A stretch of DNA of 64,000 nt from CAVWTN01 sp963757945 (GCA_963757945.1 CAVWTN010000002.1:2046001-2110000), one strand, 5' to 3'. Counted from the stretch's first letter, positions 9,211-18,433 are shown. The notes: generated by a model from the letters alone, not told the origin. Numbers and translations are program-made.

Positions 9211-10382
9211 GCCGCGCCTCGCTGTGCGGCCGGTGAACGTCGCGCGGGATGCTCTCCCGCAGCGCTCTGGAGCACTGCCGCGAAGGTGCCCGAGAGCGCG
9301 CGAACGTCGAGGCGCCGCACGGCCAGCGCCGCTCGCTCTCCGGCCGCTCGAAGGTGCGCCCGATCCTCGCATAACGTCGCGATCGCGTTCGCGAAGAGAT
9401 CCTCGCGCCCGGCCGGCACGACGCTGACGCCGTCCGCGCTACCGAAGATCGACGCGACGCCGCAATCATCGAAGCAGACGACCGCGCGCGCGGCCGCCAT
9501 CGCCTCGACCGTCGTTCTGCCGAACGGCTCGCGGGTGGAGCAGTTGCAGCCGACGTCGAGCGCCGCGTACGCATCGCGTGGATCGTCTTGCCACGGAATG
9601 AAATGCACGCGGTCCTGCAAGCCGAGCCGGGCGACAAGCCCTTCCAATTCGGCGGCATACCCGGGCGTTGCGCCGAACACGGGGCTGCCGACGATCGCAA
9701 AGCGTGCGTCGAGCCGCTCGCGCACGAGCGCGGCGATGCGAATGAAGCGATCTTGCCCCTTCCACGGCGCGATGCGGCCGACGAGCGCGATCAAGGGGCG
9801 ATCGTCGGCCGGAATGCCCAGGCGCGCGCGCGCAGCCGCCTTCTGCGGAAGCCCGAGATAGCGCTCTGTTTCGAGCGGGCTGTAGATGACGGTCGTATTG
9901 GGGAGCGCCAGGTTCGCCGCCGTCGTTTCCGAGCAGGCCAAACGCGATTGGCTGAAGCTGCCGCTCACGAAGCGCAGCATGGAGCGCGCGAGGCCCTCCG
10001 GAACGTCGTGGACGAAGTTCACGCAGGGTATTCCGGCAAAGCGGGCCGCGAGCGATCCGATGATGTGGGCCTTCATCGAATTCGTAAGAACGAGATCCGC
10101 GCGAGCCCGGCGGAACCCGCGAGCGAGGCGCCGCGCCAAGCCGAGCGAATCGACGACGGCATCGAGGCGCAAGTGCGTACGGCTGGAGCCGTCGATGCGT
10201 TGCGACATCGGCAAGACGGTGACGTCCCGGCCCCGAGCGCGCAGCGCATCCACGAACTCTCCTTCCTCCAAGAGGAAGAATGCGGGCTCGATATCGCGCG
10301 GCAGGTGGTCGACGAACAGGGAGAGATTGATCTCCGCGCCCGAAGGCTTGCGTCCGTGGTGGTTGACGATGGCAAGACGCAC
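9207..10382 (-). CDS. Glycosyltransferase family 4
   Basis: 391 residues from GTG 10382, one base after the upstream stop. Start chosen because the conserved N-terminal strand (VRLAIVNHHGRKPSGAEINL) begins here. GT-B signatures: TTVIYSPLETERY, LIALVGRIAPWKGQDRFIR and the EX7E element EPFGRTTVE followed by AMAAARAVVCFDDCG. A cytoplasmic transferase acting on the lipid-linked repeat. The specific sugar is not predictable. Confidence 0.85.
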   Translation of the reverse strand: MRLAIVNHHGRKPSGAEINLSLFVDHLPRDIEPAFFLLEEGEFVDALRARGRDVTVLPMSQRIDGSSRTHLRLDAVVDSLGLARRLARGFRRARADLVLTNSMKAHIIGSLAARFAGIPCVNFVHDVPEGLARSMLRFVSGSFSQSRLACSETTAANLALPNTTVIYSPLETERYLGLPQKAAARARLGIPADDRPLIALVGRIAPWKGQDRFIRIAALVRERLDARFAIVGSPVFGATPGYAAELEGLVARLGLQDRVHFIPWQDDPRDAYAALDVGCNCSTREPFGRTTVEAMAAARAVVCFDDCGVASIFGSADGVSVVPAGREDLFANAIATLCEDRAHLRAAGERAALAVRRLDVRALSGTFAAVLQSAAGEHPARRSPAAQRGAA

Positions 10383-10383
10383 G

Positions 10384-11538
10384 TTATGCCTCCACCGGCC
10401 TCGTGCGCTCCGCAGAATACAGCGCAAGCGCGGATGGGGAGCGCTGGGAATACGTGTCGTCGACGATGGCTCGAATCGCGTCGACGAAGCGCTCCTTGGA
10501 GAAATGCTGCGCATGACGGCGGATCGTTGCCGGATCGAAGTCGAGCGTCTCGAACCGTTCGATCGCGGCGGCGAGCCCCGCGACGCTTTGCTCCTCGAAG
10601 ATGACGCCCGTCACGCCGTCGATCACGGTCTCGAGCGCACCACCGGAGCCGAAGGCAATGACGGGCCGCCCGCAGGCGTTCATCTCGAGCACGGTCATGC
10701 CGAAGTCTTCGACTTGGGGAAAGAGCAGCGCGCGCGCTTCGCGCATCAACGACAGCAACTTCGTATCGCTGACCTTGCCGTAATAGGTGACGAAACGGCT
10801 AGCACAGGCCAGGCGGTCGGTTCCGTCACCGACGACGATCAGCCGCCGCTCCAACCGCTCGGCTGCGGAGACGGCGAGATCGACACGCTTGTACGGGACG
10901 TTGCGCGATGCGACGAGGTAGTAATCGCGCACGTCCTCGTCCCCGGGCGTGAAACGCGTCACGTCGATCGGAGGATAGAGGACCTGACTCTCTTGGCGGT
11001 AGTGCTTCGCGATTCGTTCGCTCGTGAGGCGGCTGTTCGCAATGAAGCGGTCGACCCGAAAGATCGTGGAGACATCCCAAGCCCGCAGACCCGCGAGGAG
11101 CGCGCTGACCAGCGGGCGCACGATCTGCGGCGCCCGATGGATCTCTTCATGCGGCCGCTCCCACAGCGAACGCATCGGCGTGTGGCAATAGCAGACGTGT
11201 TTTTGCCCGGACGTCCGCATGAGGCCCTTCGCCAGCGTGTGATGCGAGGAGACGATCACATCGAACTCGCTCAGATCGAAACTCTCGATCGCGCTCGGGT
11301 AAAGCGGCAGAAGCGCCTTCGAATAGGCTTCGGCACTGGGCAGACGGTGCAGCCATGACTGCACGATGCGGCCCTCGATGGCTTTCGGTCCGTGCGCCGG
11401 CGAATAGAGAACGCAGAAGATGGGCGCCTCGGGGAACGCCTCGGCTAGCGCCTCGACGACGCGCTCGGCACCGCCGGACTGCATCATCGTATCGGACACG
11501 ATCGCAACTCGCGGCGGTCGGACCGTCCCCTTCTCCAT
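10384..11538 (-). CDS. Glycosyltransferase family 4 (WbaZ/mannosyltransferase-like)
   Basis: 384 residues. RVAIVSDTMMQSGGAERVVE is the SGGAERV opening of GT4 enzymes. CYCHTPMRSLWE, FIANSRLTSERI and YPPIDVTRF are typical of the WbaZ-like mannosyltransferase subgroup. EDFGMTVLE is the EX7E motif. The stop lies one base before the GTG of the next gene and the start lies one base after the phosphoglycosyl transferase, so it probably adds the second sugar. Mannose as donor is a family-level guess. Confidence 0.85.
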   Translation of the reverse strand: MEKGTVRPPRVAIVSDTMMQSGGAERVVEALAEAFPEAPIFCVLYSPAHGPKAIEGRIVQSWLHRLPSAEAYSKALLPLYPSAIESFDLSEFDVIVSSHHTLAKGLMRTSGQKHVCYCHTPMRSLWERPHEEIHRAPQIVRPLVSALLAGLRAWDVSTIFRVDRFIANSRLTSERIAKHYRQESQVLYPPIDVTRFTPGDEDVRDYYLVASRNVPYKRVDLAVSAAERLERRLIVVGDGTDRLACASRFVTYYGKVSDTKLLSLMREARALLFPQVEDFGMTVLEMNACGRPVIAFGSGGALETVIDGVTGVIFEEQSVAGLAAAIERFETLDFDPATIRRHAQHFSKERFVDAIRAIVDDTYSQRSPSALALYSAERTRPVEA

Positions 11539-11539
11539 A

Positions 11540-12280
11540 TCAGTACGCGCCGGATCCCGACAAGACGGCGGGAAGGGTAGCGGCGATCACTTTGAGATCG
11601 CCGAGCGGCGTCCAGGATTCGACGTATTGATTGTCGAGCCGCATCCAGCGTTCGAAATCTAAGTTCGATCGGCCGGAAACCTGCCACAGGCACGTGACAC
11701 CGGGCTTGACGCGCAAACGGCGTAAGGCGAAGTCATCGTAATACTCGGTCTCGCACGGCAACGGCGGGCGCGGACCGACGATCGACATCTGGCCGGCGAG
11801 CACGTTGATGAGATTCGGCAGCTCGTCGATGCTGAAACGCCGGAGGAGGCGGCCGGCGGGAAAGACGCGCGGATCATTCTTGATCTTGAAGACGGGGCCG
11901 GTAACGTCGTTGAGCGCGCGCAGCGAGTCTTGCTCGAGATGCGCGTTGCACTCCATCGTTCGCAGCTTGTACATCCTGAAGCGGCGACCGTGCAGCCCCA
12001 CACGCTCCTGCGCGAAGAGCGGCGAACCCCTCGAAGAGAGAACGATCGCGATGACGGCCAGCAGCAGCGGTAGCGCGCATATCAGGAGCGCGATGCTGCT
12101 GACGACGATATCGATCGCGCGCTTCGCGACCGGCCACGATTCAGGGACGACTCGGTAAGGTGCTAGCGCGCGGCTGGAGCACCGCTGCACGGCGCTCGCA
12201 TCGCGTTGCGGAAAGTCAGTGCGCGTTCGCGCGGTGGTAGCGGGAGCTGCCGACAGCCCCGGAAGTTGGTCCCTTATCAC
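11540..12280 (-). CDS. Undecaprenyl-phosphate sugar phosphotransferase (monotopic PGT), first gene of operon
   Basis: 246 residues, GTG start at 12280 preceded by GAGGA at a good distance. A Pro/Thr/Arg-rich N-terminal 50 residues precede one hydrophobic segment (AIDIVVSSIALLICALPLLL). The catalytic bacterial-sugar-transferase domain then follows with KRAIDI, LFAQERVGLHGRRFRMYKLR, RFSIDELPNLINVLAGQMS, IVGPRPPLP and KPGVTCLWQVSGRS. It moves a sugar-1-phosphate to undecaprenyl phosphate and starts repeat-unit synthesis. The short form lacks the four extra N-terminal helices of WcaJ/WbaP. Confidence 0.9.
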   Translation of the reverse strand: MIRDQLPGLSAAPATTARTRTDFPQRDASAVQRCSSRALAPYRVVPESWPVAKRAIDIVVSSIALLICALPLLLAVIAIVLSSRGSPLFAQERVGLHGRRFRMYKLRTMECNAHLEQDSLRALNDVTGPVFKIKNDPRVFPAGRLLRRFSIDELPNLINVLAGQMSIVGPRPPLPCETEYYDDFALRRLRVKPGVTCLWQVSGRSNLDFERWMRLDNQYVESWTPLGDLKVIAATLPAVLSGSGAY

Positions 12281-12622
12281 AGGAGTCCTCGTGCGTTCGA
12301 ATCCAGCGAGGAGAACGGAATCGAGTGTTTGTGATTGCCTGACGGACCAGCATAACGACGTTTATTCTGTTAACGCGTGCCGCTAGTATAAACGCAACGA
12401 AAGAAATGTCAATGCGTCTGTATAGTAAGGTGCTTTCTTTCGCAGTACGCGCGTGCTGTGGATAAAAATTGTCGCACAAGTGCGCGCTCGATCATGCGTA
12501 TGCTTCGCAGTCCATTTGCAACCGAGCGGCCGCCCAAGTCCAGCAGCTTCGAGACAGCTCTGAAATAGGAAGATGCGGGAATACTCTAATGACGTGAGAT
12601 GTGTGAGATGTGAACTAATCCG
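12281..12622. other. Divergent intergenic region between two transcription units
   Basis: 342 bp, clearly more AT-rich than the flanks. It contains the promoter at 12385-12412 for the minus-strand operon. For the plus-strand acyltransferase I see no clear promoter. No tRNA, terminator or repeat was recognised. Confidence 0.5.
12385..12412 (-). promoter_or_regulatory. Sigma70-type promoter of the minus-strand polysaccharide operon
   Basis: On the minus strand TTGACA (12412-12407), a 16-bp spacer, then TATACT (12390-12385): one mismatch from consensus. Predicted start near 12378, giving an untranslated leader of about 98 nt before the GTG at 12280. It is the only promoter-like sequence I see for the eleven-gene run down to position 1, whose genes overlap or nearly touch. 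Confidence 0.65.
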
Positions 12623-13222
12623 GTGATTCTAGGAAAGGCCCCCGAGGCTAGTAGCGGTGCGCTCGGCGCATCCGCAGGCCGTCGCGCGCTGCAGATGAGG
12701 GACTCGCTCCTGGTGTATTTCGCGAATCACTTCGTCAACGCGGTACCGTTTCGGCGCGTTCGCTTAGCGCTTTATGAGCGGGCGCTCCATTTTGAGGTCG
12801 GAGCGCAATCGGCGATCCTCCTCGGCGCGATTGTCGATCGGGTAGGCCGTCTCGAAATTGGGAGCAATACCGTAGTCAACGAACGATGCAGAATTGATTC
12901 TCGAGGTGGGCTCAAGATTGGTAACAACGTCTCGATATCGCCCGACGTCGTGATTCCAACCGCAGACCACGACGGCGTGGCGCCGGGTTTCCCCTATCGA
13001 GAGCGTGCGGTAAGCATCGAAGATTACGTGTGGATCGGAACACGGGCCATGGTGCTCCCCGGCGTAAGCATCGGAAGGGGGGCGATCGTGGCAGCGGGAT
13101 CGATCGTCACGCGCGACGTACCGCCGCTTGAAATCGTGGCCGGATCACCCGCGCGCTCGATCGGTCGCCGCCCCGAGTCAGCCCTCGGATATCAGCTAGC
13201 CTGGTGGCCTCGGCTTCGATAG
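12623..13222 (+). CDS. Hexapeptide (left-handed beta-helix) acyltransferase, WcaF/Maa-like
   Basis: 199 residues from GTG 12623; an ATG at 12695 (MRDSLLVYFANHFVNAVPF) is an equally reasonable start. Hexapeptide turns are visible at LEIGSNTVVNERCRI, LKIGNNVSISPDVVI and YVWIGTRAMVLPGVSIGRG, followed by the closing VTRDVPPLEIVAGSPARSIG typical of sugar O-acetyltransferases. Catalytic His is probably in PTADHD. Divergent from the polysaccharide operon and likely decorates one of the polymers. Confidence 0.8.
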   Translation: MILGKAPEASSGALGASAGRRALQMRDSLLVYFANHFVNAVPFRRVRLALYERALHFEVGAQSAILLGAIVDRVGRLEIGSNTVVNERCRIDSRGGLKIGNNVSISPDVVIPTADHDGVAPGFPYRERAVSIEDYVWIGTRAMVLPGVSIGRGAIVAAGSIVTRDVPPLEIVAGSPARSIGRRPESALGYQLAWWPRLR

Positions 13223-13241
13223 GCTCCATCGGTAAGGTCGA

Positions 13242-14708
13242 TCATTCGTCGCCTCGTCGTGCGTTTGCGGCGGAGACGCGGGACCGCCGGCGCGATAGCG
13301 CGCGCAGGATGGTGCCCGTAACGAGAATTAGTCCGAGCAGGATGATGGACAGGACCATGGCGACGACGAACACGCCGCGCTCCGTGAGGAAGCTGTAGCC
13401 GCGCTGGCCCATACAATCGCGGTAGTCGGTGCTGCTCATGGAATCGATCGCGCACCAATAGCCGCGCCAGTTCTCGGTGGTGATCTCCGAGCGCGCGCCG
13501 CCGTCGTAGAGCCGCGCGAACTCCGCCCGCAGATCCGGATCGACTTCGAGGCGGCGCCGCAGCGCAGCAAGTTCGGGCGCCGTGAACTCCCGCAGGCCGA
13601 GGTCGTTCGAGCTACCGACGGTGCTCCACGCGTCGCGGCCGTATGCGTGCTCCTTGATGCTGCGGATCGTCCCGTCGGCCCCGACGTCGACGGTCAGGAA
13701 CATGGGGTTGTTCCGGAAGATGGGCGAGAGCGACGGCAGCAGGAGAAGGGGGACAGGGTCGGGCCCATCCGCGCCGATGAGGCGGAATGCGAACTTGTGC
13801 GCATGCCCGCTGACGGCCAGGGTGACATTGCGTCGCCGATCGGTGAGGATCGAAAGCAGGCGATTGCGCGGTTCGGTATCTAGGAACGGCACGACGGCTA
13901 GGTGGTGGGTGATGTGGACGCTGCTGAAGGCGTCGATGCCCGGCGGGATGTGTAGGATCACCCATGCCCTCTCCGAGCCGCCCGTCGGCAAGGCACGGTC
14001 GAGGTCATCGAGTTCCTCCGCCCCGCCGTCGACGTCCATCGATCCGCAGCCGGCTCGAAAGCGCGGCGACCAAAACGTGTCATCGAGGACGACCGCCCGG
14101 AGGCCGGGTACCGGTAGCTTCGTCGTATAGAAACCGTCGCGCGGAAACGTCTTCAGGAACTCCGGCGCTTCGCCGTGGCGATTCACGAGCGGCTCCCACA
14201 CGGCAGCAGTCTCGCGCAGAAACGGGGCGTTCGGCGCGAGCACGTAATCGCCACAGGCCGAGTCCTCGTTGCCGAGCGACAGCACGAACTGCGCCTTGGG
14301 GAACGCCTCCCCGAACAGCTCCGCGACGTGCGCGATCGTCGACTTTGTATACTTCCGATCGAAGTTGTGACCGAGAAAATCCCCCGGGATCACGACGACG
14401 GGCGGCGCGGGGTCAACGCGTTTCATCTCGTCGAGCGCAGAGCGTAGTAGTACTTCGTTTGTGTCGACGCCGCGCCGCGGCGGTAGGGGGCTTGTCGCGA
14501 GCGGATCCAAATGGATATCGCTGACGAAAAGCCACGGTGCCGCGTTGGCTGCAGCCGGCTGCATGCATGCAATGGCGAACACGAAGGCGACGGTCGCGCT
14601 GCGGAGCGCAGGACCCCATGTGCGCGGCTCTGCAAAAGGTCTCGCTTCCGCTAGGATTGCGCGTCTCCGGCGTGAGTTGTTAGTGGTTAGTCGGAAGTTC
14701 CGACGCAA
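13242..14708 (-). CDS. Membrane-anchored metallophosphoesterase, acid-sphingomyelinase-like
   Basis: 488 residues. N-terminal signal/anchor (ATVAFVFAIACMQPAAANA), then a calcineurin-like phosphoesterase domain. Metal ligands are readable in order: D and H in FVSDIHLD, D in IPGDFLGHN, N in SLGNED (the usual GNH has become GNE), H in ILHIPPG and the GHAH motif in AVSGHAHKF. The Cys-containing C-terminal region and a final helix (VFVVAMVLSIILLGLILVTG) suggest an exported enzyme anchored at both ends. The best family match from motif spacing is the sphingomyelinase/ectonucleotide branch. Substrate unknown. Convergent with the acyltransferase. Confidence 0.75.
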   Translation of the reverse strand: MRRNFRLTTNNSRRRRAILAEARPFAEPRTWGPALRSATVAFVFAIACMQPAAANAAPWLFVSDIHLDPLATSPLPPRRGVDTNEVLLRSALDEMKRVDPAPPVVVIPGDFLGHNFDRKYTKSTIAHVAELFGEAFPKAQFVLSLGNEDSACGDYVLAPNAPFLRETAAVWEPLVNRHGEAPEFLKTFPRDGFYTTKLPVPGLRAVVLDDTFWSPRFRAGCGSMDVDGGAEELDDLDRALPTGGSERAWVILHIPPGIDAFSSVHITHHLAVVPFLDTEPRNRLLSILTDRRRNVTLAVSGHAHKFAFRLIGADGPDPVPLLLLPSLSPIFRNNPMFLTVDVGADGTIRSIKEHAYGRDAWSTVGSSNDLGLREFTAPELAALRRRLEVDPDLRAEFARLYDGGARSEITTENWRGYWCAIDSMSSTDYRDCMGQRGYSFLTERGVFVVAMVLSIILLGLILVTGTILRALSRRRSRVSAANARRGDE

Positions 14709-14904
14709 CTTACGTGATTCCCGGTAGTGGTTTCAAGAAACCTCACAAGATCTCATGACATCCTGGACTATTAGTCGATACGACTTGCAGGCGCGTGCCG
14801 TTTGAGCTGCGTGCGCGTGTAACAAATCTTCATCCAGGCTGCCATTTGCGCCAGCCGTGTGACATCGCGTTGCCGTACGTTCCACGTATACGTTTGACGA
14901 GCTC

Positions 14905-15065
14905 ACCGATGTTGCCGCGCCTACAACCAAAATGGGCTATTTGGGTACTTACGGGCGGCGGAAGGCGTTTGTTAAGCTCAGACCCAGACACAAGCGTGCG
15001 TTTTGGTATGACCACGCTCGCGTAAGGATCAGATTCGAAAGTGGTAGTAATGCCTTCTTACTTCC
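14905..15065 (+). promoter_or_regulatory. Conserved leader element, copy 1 (of 3), upstream of second PGT gene
   Basis: Shares an ordered set of blocks with 39731-39915 and 55010-55150: a TTGC...ACAACC block, a GGGTACTTA block, CAGACACAAG, a stem (here AGCGTG 14993-14998 pairing with CACGCT 15013-15018), CGAAAGTG, GTAGTAATGCC and CTTCTTACTTC. It ends 30-60 bp before the start codon of the sugar phosphotransferase. The rest of the 14709-15125 gap shows nothing I can name. Position, conservation and stem covariation suggest a structured 5' leader, but no known riboswitch core fits. Confidence 0.5.
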
Positions 15066-15125
15066 GGATGTGCAGCGAAACGATCGAATCCAGGCGTGCC
15101 GTCTTGCTCAATCGAGTCGCCGCTA

Positions 15126-15758
15126 ATGGATGATCCTTCGCAGGACGTGACTGTGGCTCCGGAAGTCTTCGTCTATAAACGATCGCTGGCGGCAGGGCGC
15201 TTCCGACGCGCGGTCGATATCACCGGTGCTTTAGTACTAGGTGTGATTGCGCTGCCGATTCTGCTAGGTGCATGCATTGCGATTTACGCTGAAGATGGAG
15301 CGCCGTTCATCTTCCGGCAAAAGCGCGTCGGCCAGTTCGGGCGGCTGTTCACCATCTTCAAACTCCGGACGATGAGAGCGGCCGCATGCGGTGAGGCGTA
15401 CAAGCCGACGCCCGGTGATTCGGGGATCACGCGTGTCGGGGCGGTCTTACGGAAATTTTCGATCGATGAACTGCCGCAGCTCTTCAACGTGCTTCGCGGG
15501 GACATGGCGATCGTCGGCCCGCGGCCCGAGATGCCGTTCATCGTGCGCCGGTACGAAAAATGGCAGCACTTGCGGTTGTTGGCGAAGCCGGGCCTGACGT
15601 GCATCTGGCAAACGGAGTGCCGGTCGACGGTCCCGCTCGATCATCCTCGAGCGACGCTGATGGACCTCGACTACATCGAACGCGCGTCGCCGGCGATGGA
15701 TACGGGGCTCGTCCTGCGGACGATCGGCGCAGTTTTCTCAACGAGGGGAGCACGGTAG
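15126..15758 (+). CDS. Undecaprenyl-phosphate sugar phosphotransferase, second locus
   Basis: 210 residues from ATG 15126; GTG 15096 would add ten. One hydrophobic segment (ITGALVLGVIALPILLGACI) and the catalytic domain: FRQKRVGQFGRLFTIFKLRT, LRKFSIDELPQLFNVLRGD, AIVGPRPEMP and KPGLTCIWQ. Similar in design but not close in sequence to the enzyme at 11540, so the two loci probably start their repeats independently. The Ugd gene follows after 2 bp. Confidence 0.88.
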   Translation: MDDPSQDVTVAPEVFVYKRSLAAGRFRRAVDITGALVLGVIALPILLGACIAIYAEDGAPFIFRQKRVGQFGRLFTIFKLRTMRAAACGEAYKPTPGDSGITRVGAVLRKFSIDELPQLFNVLRGDMAIVGPRPEMPFIVRRYEKWQHLRLLAKPGLTCIWQTECRSTVPLDHPRATLMDLDYIERASPAMDTGLVLRTIGAVFSTRGAR

Positions 15759-15760
15759 GC

Positions 15761-17101
15761 GTGATCAGATCAGGATCGATCTGCATCGTAGGGACGGGGT
15801 ATGTCGGGATGGCGTGCCTGATCGGCTTCGCCGATCTCGGCCATACCGTGACCGGCTACGATATTCTGCCGGACCGAGTCGAGAAGTTGCGCGCCGGCTT
15901 CACCCCGTATCGCGAGACCGGGCTTGAGGAAAGCCTGCGACACCATCTTGCAACCGGACGCGTCAGCGTCTTCCCGAGTTTGGCTGAAGCCGTCGAGGAT
16001 GCGGACTTCATCGTGATTGCAGTCGGGACGCCGTCGCAGGACGACGGATCGCTGGATCTGCGGGCGCTCGAAACGGCATTGGACGCCTTGAGCGCGTTGG
16101 AACTGCCGCGGAGGCCGAGCATCGTGATCCGATCGACGGTTCCGCCGGGGACGAGCGACCGGCTCGCGGGCCGCTACCGGGGCTTGGGGGAATTTCTTTT
16201 CGCGCCGGAGTTTCTGCGCGAGGGCACGGCGGTGCCCGACTTCTTGAACCCGGACCGCATCATCGTCGGTGCCGAATCGGCCGATGCGGCGGTGCCATAC
16301 GCGCGCCTGTTTGCGGCGCTCGGGCGCCCGGTCGTCATCACGACGCGGTCGAACGCCGAACTGATCAAGTTCTTCTCGAACGCATACCTGGCGCTAAAGA
16401 TCAGCTTTGCGAACGAAGTCGCGAACGTTTGTGATGCGCTCGGAACCGGCGTCGACGACGTGCTGCGCGGGATCGGCGCGGACCGCCGCATCGGGCCGGA
16501 GTTTCTGCGGCCCGGCATCGGCTTCGGCGGCCCGTGCTTCGAAAAGGATGTAAAGGGGATCGTGCATTTCACGCGGCGGGCCGGCGTCAGGCAAGAGCTG
16601 TTCTCGGCGACGCTTCGAGTGAATGGGCGCCAGCCGTATCGTGTAGTCGAGATGCTGGAGCAGCGGCTGGGCGATTTGGCGGGTGTCGAAATCGGCGTGT
16701 GGGGTCTCGCCTTCAAGGCGGGGACGGACGACGTTCGTGACTCGCTCGCGGTGCGCGTCGTCAACGAACTCTCGCGGCGCGGCGCGTCGATTCGTGTATA
16801 CGATCCGGCGGTGCGCCTCGCCGACCTTCCGACGGGTGCTACGATCGTCGGCTCGGCGCTGGCGGCAGCGGATGCAGACGCGCTGCTCGTGCTGACGGAA
16901 TGGCCGCAGTTCGCCGCCGTCGATCCGAAGGACGTCGGCGCGCGGCTGCGCCTGCGACTGGTGATCGACGGCCGGAACGTCCTGGATCAACGTGCGTATG
17001 CGAGTGCCGGCTTCGATTATCAGGGCGTCGGCCGGCCGCTGCTTGCGGGCACGTCTGCCACGCCGGCATACGAGACCGAAGCGCTCGAGGAGGCATTATA
17101 G
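15761..17101 (+). CDS. ugd: UDP-glucose 6-dehydrogenase
   Basis: 446 residues from GTG 15761. Start chosen because the NAD-binding strand CIVGTGYVGMACLIGF begins 7 residues later. Makes UDP-glucuronate from UDP-glucose with two NAD+. Visible landmarks are EFLREG and NPDRIIVGA of the first domain, the central helix with KFFSNAYLALKISFANEVAN, the catalytic cysteine in GFGGPCFEKD and the C-terminal Rossmann domain with GLAFKAGTDDVRDS. Full family length. Directly joined to the Wzz gene, with UXS three genes on. Confidence 0.93.
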   Translation: MIRSGSICIVGTGYVGMACLIGFADLGHTVTGYDILPDRVEKLRAGFTPYRETGLEESLRHHLATGRVSVFPSLAEAVEDADFIVIAVGTPSQDDGSLDLRALETALDALSALELPRRPSIVIRSTVPPGTSDRLAGRYRGLGEFLFAPEFLREGTAVPDFLNPDRIIVGAESADAAVPYARLFAALGRPVVITTRSNAELIKFFSNAYLALKISFANEVANVCDALGTGVDDVLRGIGADRRIGPEFLRPGIGFGGPCFEKDVKGIVHFTRRAGVRQELFSATLRVNGRQPYRVVEMLEQRLGDLAGVEIGVWGLAFKAGTDDVRDSLAVRVVNELSRRGASIRVYDPAVRLADLPTGATIVGSALAAADADALLVLTEWPQFAAVDPKDVGARLRLRLVIDGRNVLDQRAYASAGFDYQGVGRPLLAGTSATPAYETEALEEAL

Positions 17102-18433
17102 ATGTTGAGTGAAGTCACGCGGTTCGCGCAGATCGTGCGACGCCGGCTCATCGTGATTCTCATGATCTGCGTCTGCGGCGCGGCAGTGGCGCCCCTGCTG
17201 CCGCACCTGATTCAACCATTGTTTCATGCCACGGCGCGCCTGCTCGTGGTGAACGAAGCCACCAAGGACACATCAGCGACGAGCGTCGATCTCCCTTCGA
17301 TCGCGCAAAGCAGCGAAGTTCTGACACGGGTGAAAAACCGCGTTCTTGTCGACAAGGAGCTTGTCGCCTTCCGTAAGGATGTGAGCGCGAAAGTGCTGCC
17401 TCGATCGAGCATCATGGAGGTGACATATCGCGACCGGGATAGCGAACGCGCGGCGACGATCGCGAACGCCGTTGCCGATGAGACAGTCGTCTACTACCGC
17501 GAGATTTCGACCCGCCGCTACGACGACGTCATCAAGCAGCTCAGCGGGACGATCGCGCAGCTCCGATCCCAAATCAACGGCATCGATAAGCGGTTGCAAT
17601 TTGTCTCAATCGACAACCCGTACGCGAATCTTTCTGACAAGGCGAGCGACGACCTGACGACGCAACTTGGCACGCTGCGGACGCTGCGCGACCAGGCATA
17701 TGCAGACTTGCTTGCCGACCGCGCAGCGGATAGCGCGCTTGCGTCACAAGGGCCGAAGATCGCAGGCATCGTGCAACGAGAGGCCCTCAACAGTGATCCC
17801 ACCTATACGGCTCTCGAAGCGAAGCTCGCCGCTGACGAGGCGACGCTTGCGGCGCAAAGCGCGAGCTACACAAGTTCGAATCCCACGCTGATCGCCACCA
17901 AGGAGAAGGTGGAGTTCGAGCGTGGCCAACTGCGCGCGGCGGAGGCGGCTGCGCTCCAACGCCACACCGGATCGAGCCAATCCTATGCGTCGAATGCGCT
18001 GGAACAGCGCAAAGCCGCGGGGAAGGCGGCCGGTGACGAGGCGCGCGTACAGGCCCTAAACGCCGAGATTGCGGATGCCGAGCGCCAGCTTCGTGAAACT
18101 GTCGGCCCTGGCGCTACAGTCGGGATTCTTCGCGCCGAGCGCGATGCGGCCCAGCAGCAATATCTCGCCTTGACGCAGCGCTTGAGTGCTGCCCAGGCGG
18201 ACGCAACGCAAGCGGCTTCGCTGGGGACGCTCGTTGTTGTGGATCGGGCAATCCCGGATACGTCGGTCGCACAGTTGTTCTTCGCGTATTTCCCGCTCGT
18301 GTATTCATTGCTAGTGTGCGGCCTTGCCATCGGGGTGGCATACGTTCTCGAGGGTATTGACCGGCGCTTCCGCGAGCCGAAGGATCTCGAGGATCTCTAC
18401 GGGCGGCCTGTGTTCGAGATTGGAAAGCCCTGA
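17102..18433 (+). CDS. Wzz-type chain-length determinant, second locus
   Basis: 443 residues, ATG immediately after the TAG of ugd. Membrane helix near residues 16-40, then FHATARLLVV of the Wzz domain, a long coiled-coil periplasmic part (about 130-370) and a closing helix (LVYSLLVCGLAIGVAYVL) with a short cytosolic tail. No kinase domain is fused; the ATPase is the next gene and overlaps by one base. Parallels the arrangement at 6725 with little sequence identity. Confidence 0.8.
   Translation: MLSEVTRFAQIVRRRLIVILMICVCGAAVAPLLPHLIQPLFHATARLLVVNEATKDTSATSVDLPSIAQSSEVLTRVKNRVLVDKELVAFRKDVSAKVLPRSSIMEVTYRDRDSERAATIANAVADETVVYYREISTRRYDDVIKQLSGTIAQLRSQINGIDKRLQFVSIDNPYANLSDKASDDLTTQLGTLRTLRDQAYADLLADRAADSALASQGPKIAGIVQREALNSDPTYTALEAKLAADEATLAAQSASYTSSNPTLIATKEKVEFERGQLRAAEAAALQRHTGSSQSYASNALEQRKAAGKAAGDEARVQALNAEIADAERQLRETVGPGATVGILRAERDAAQQQYLALTQRLSAAQADATQAASLGTLVVVDRAIPDTSVAQLFFAYFPLVYSLLVCGLAIGVAYVLEGIDRRFREPKDLEDLYGRPVFEIGKP

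Noticed and set aside
14905..15065. Cyclic-di-GMP class I riboswitch as identity of the leader element
   Set aside because: The conserved GCAAACC and GACGCAAAGCC core and the two-hairpin layout are absent.
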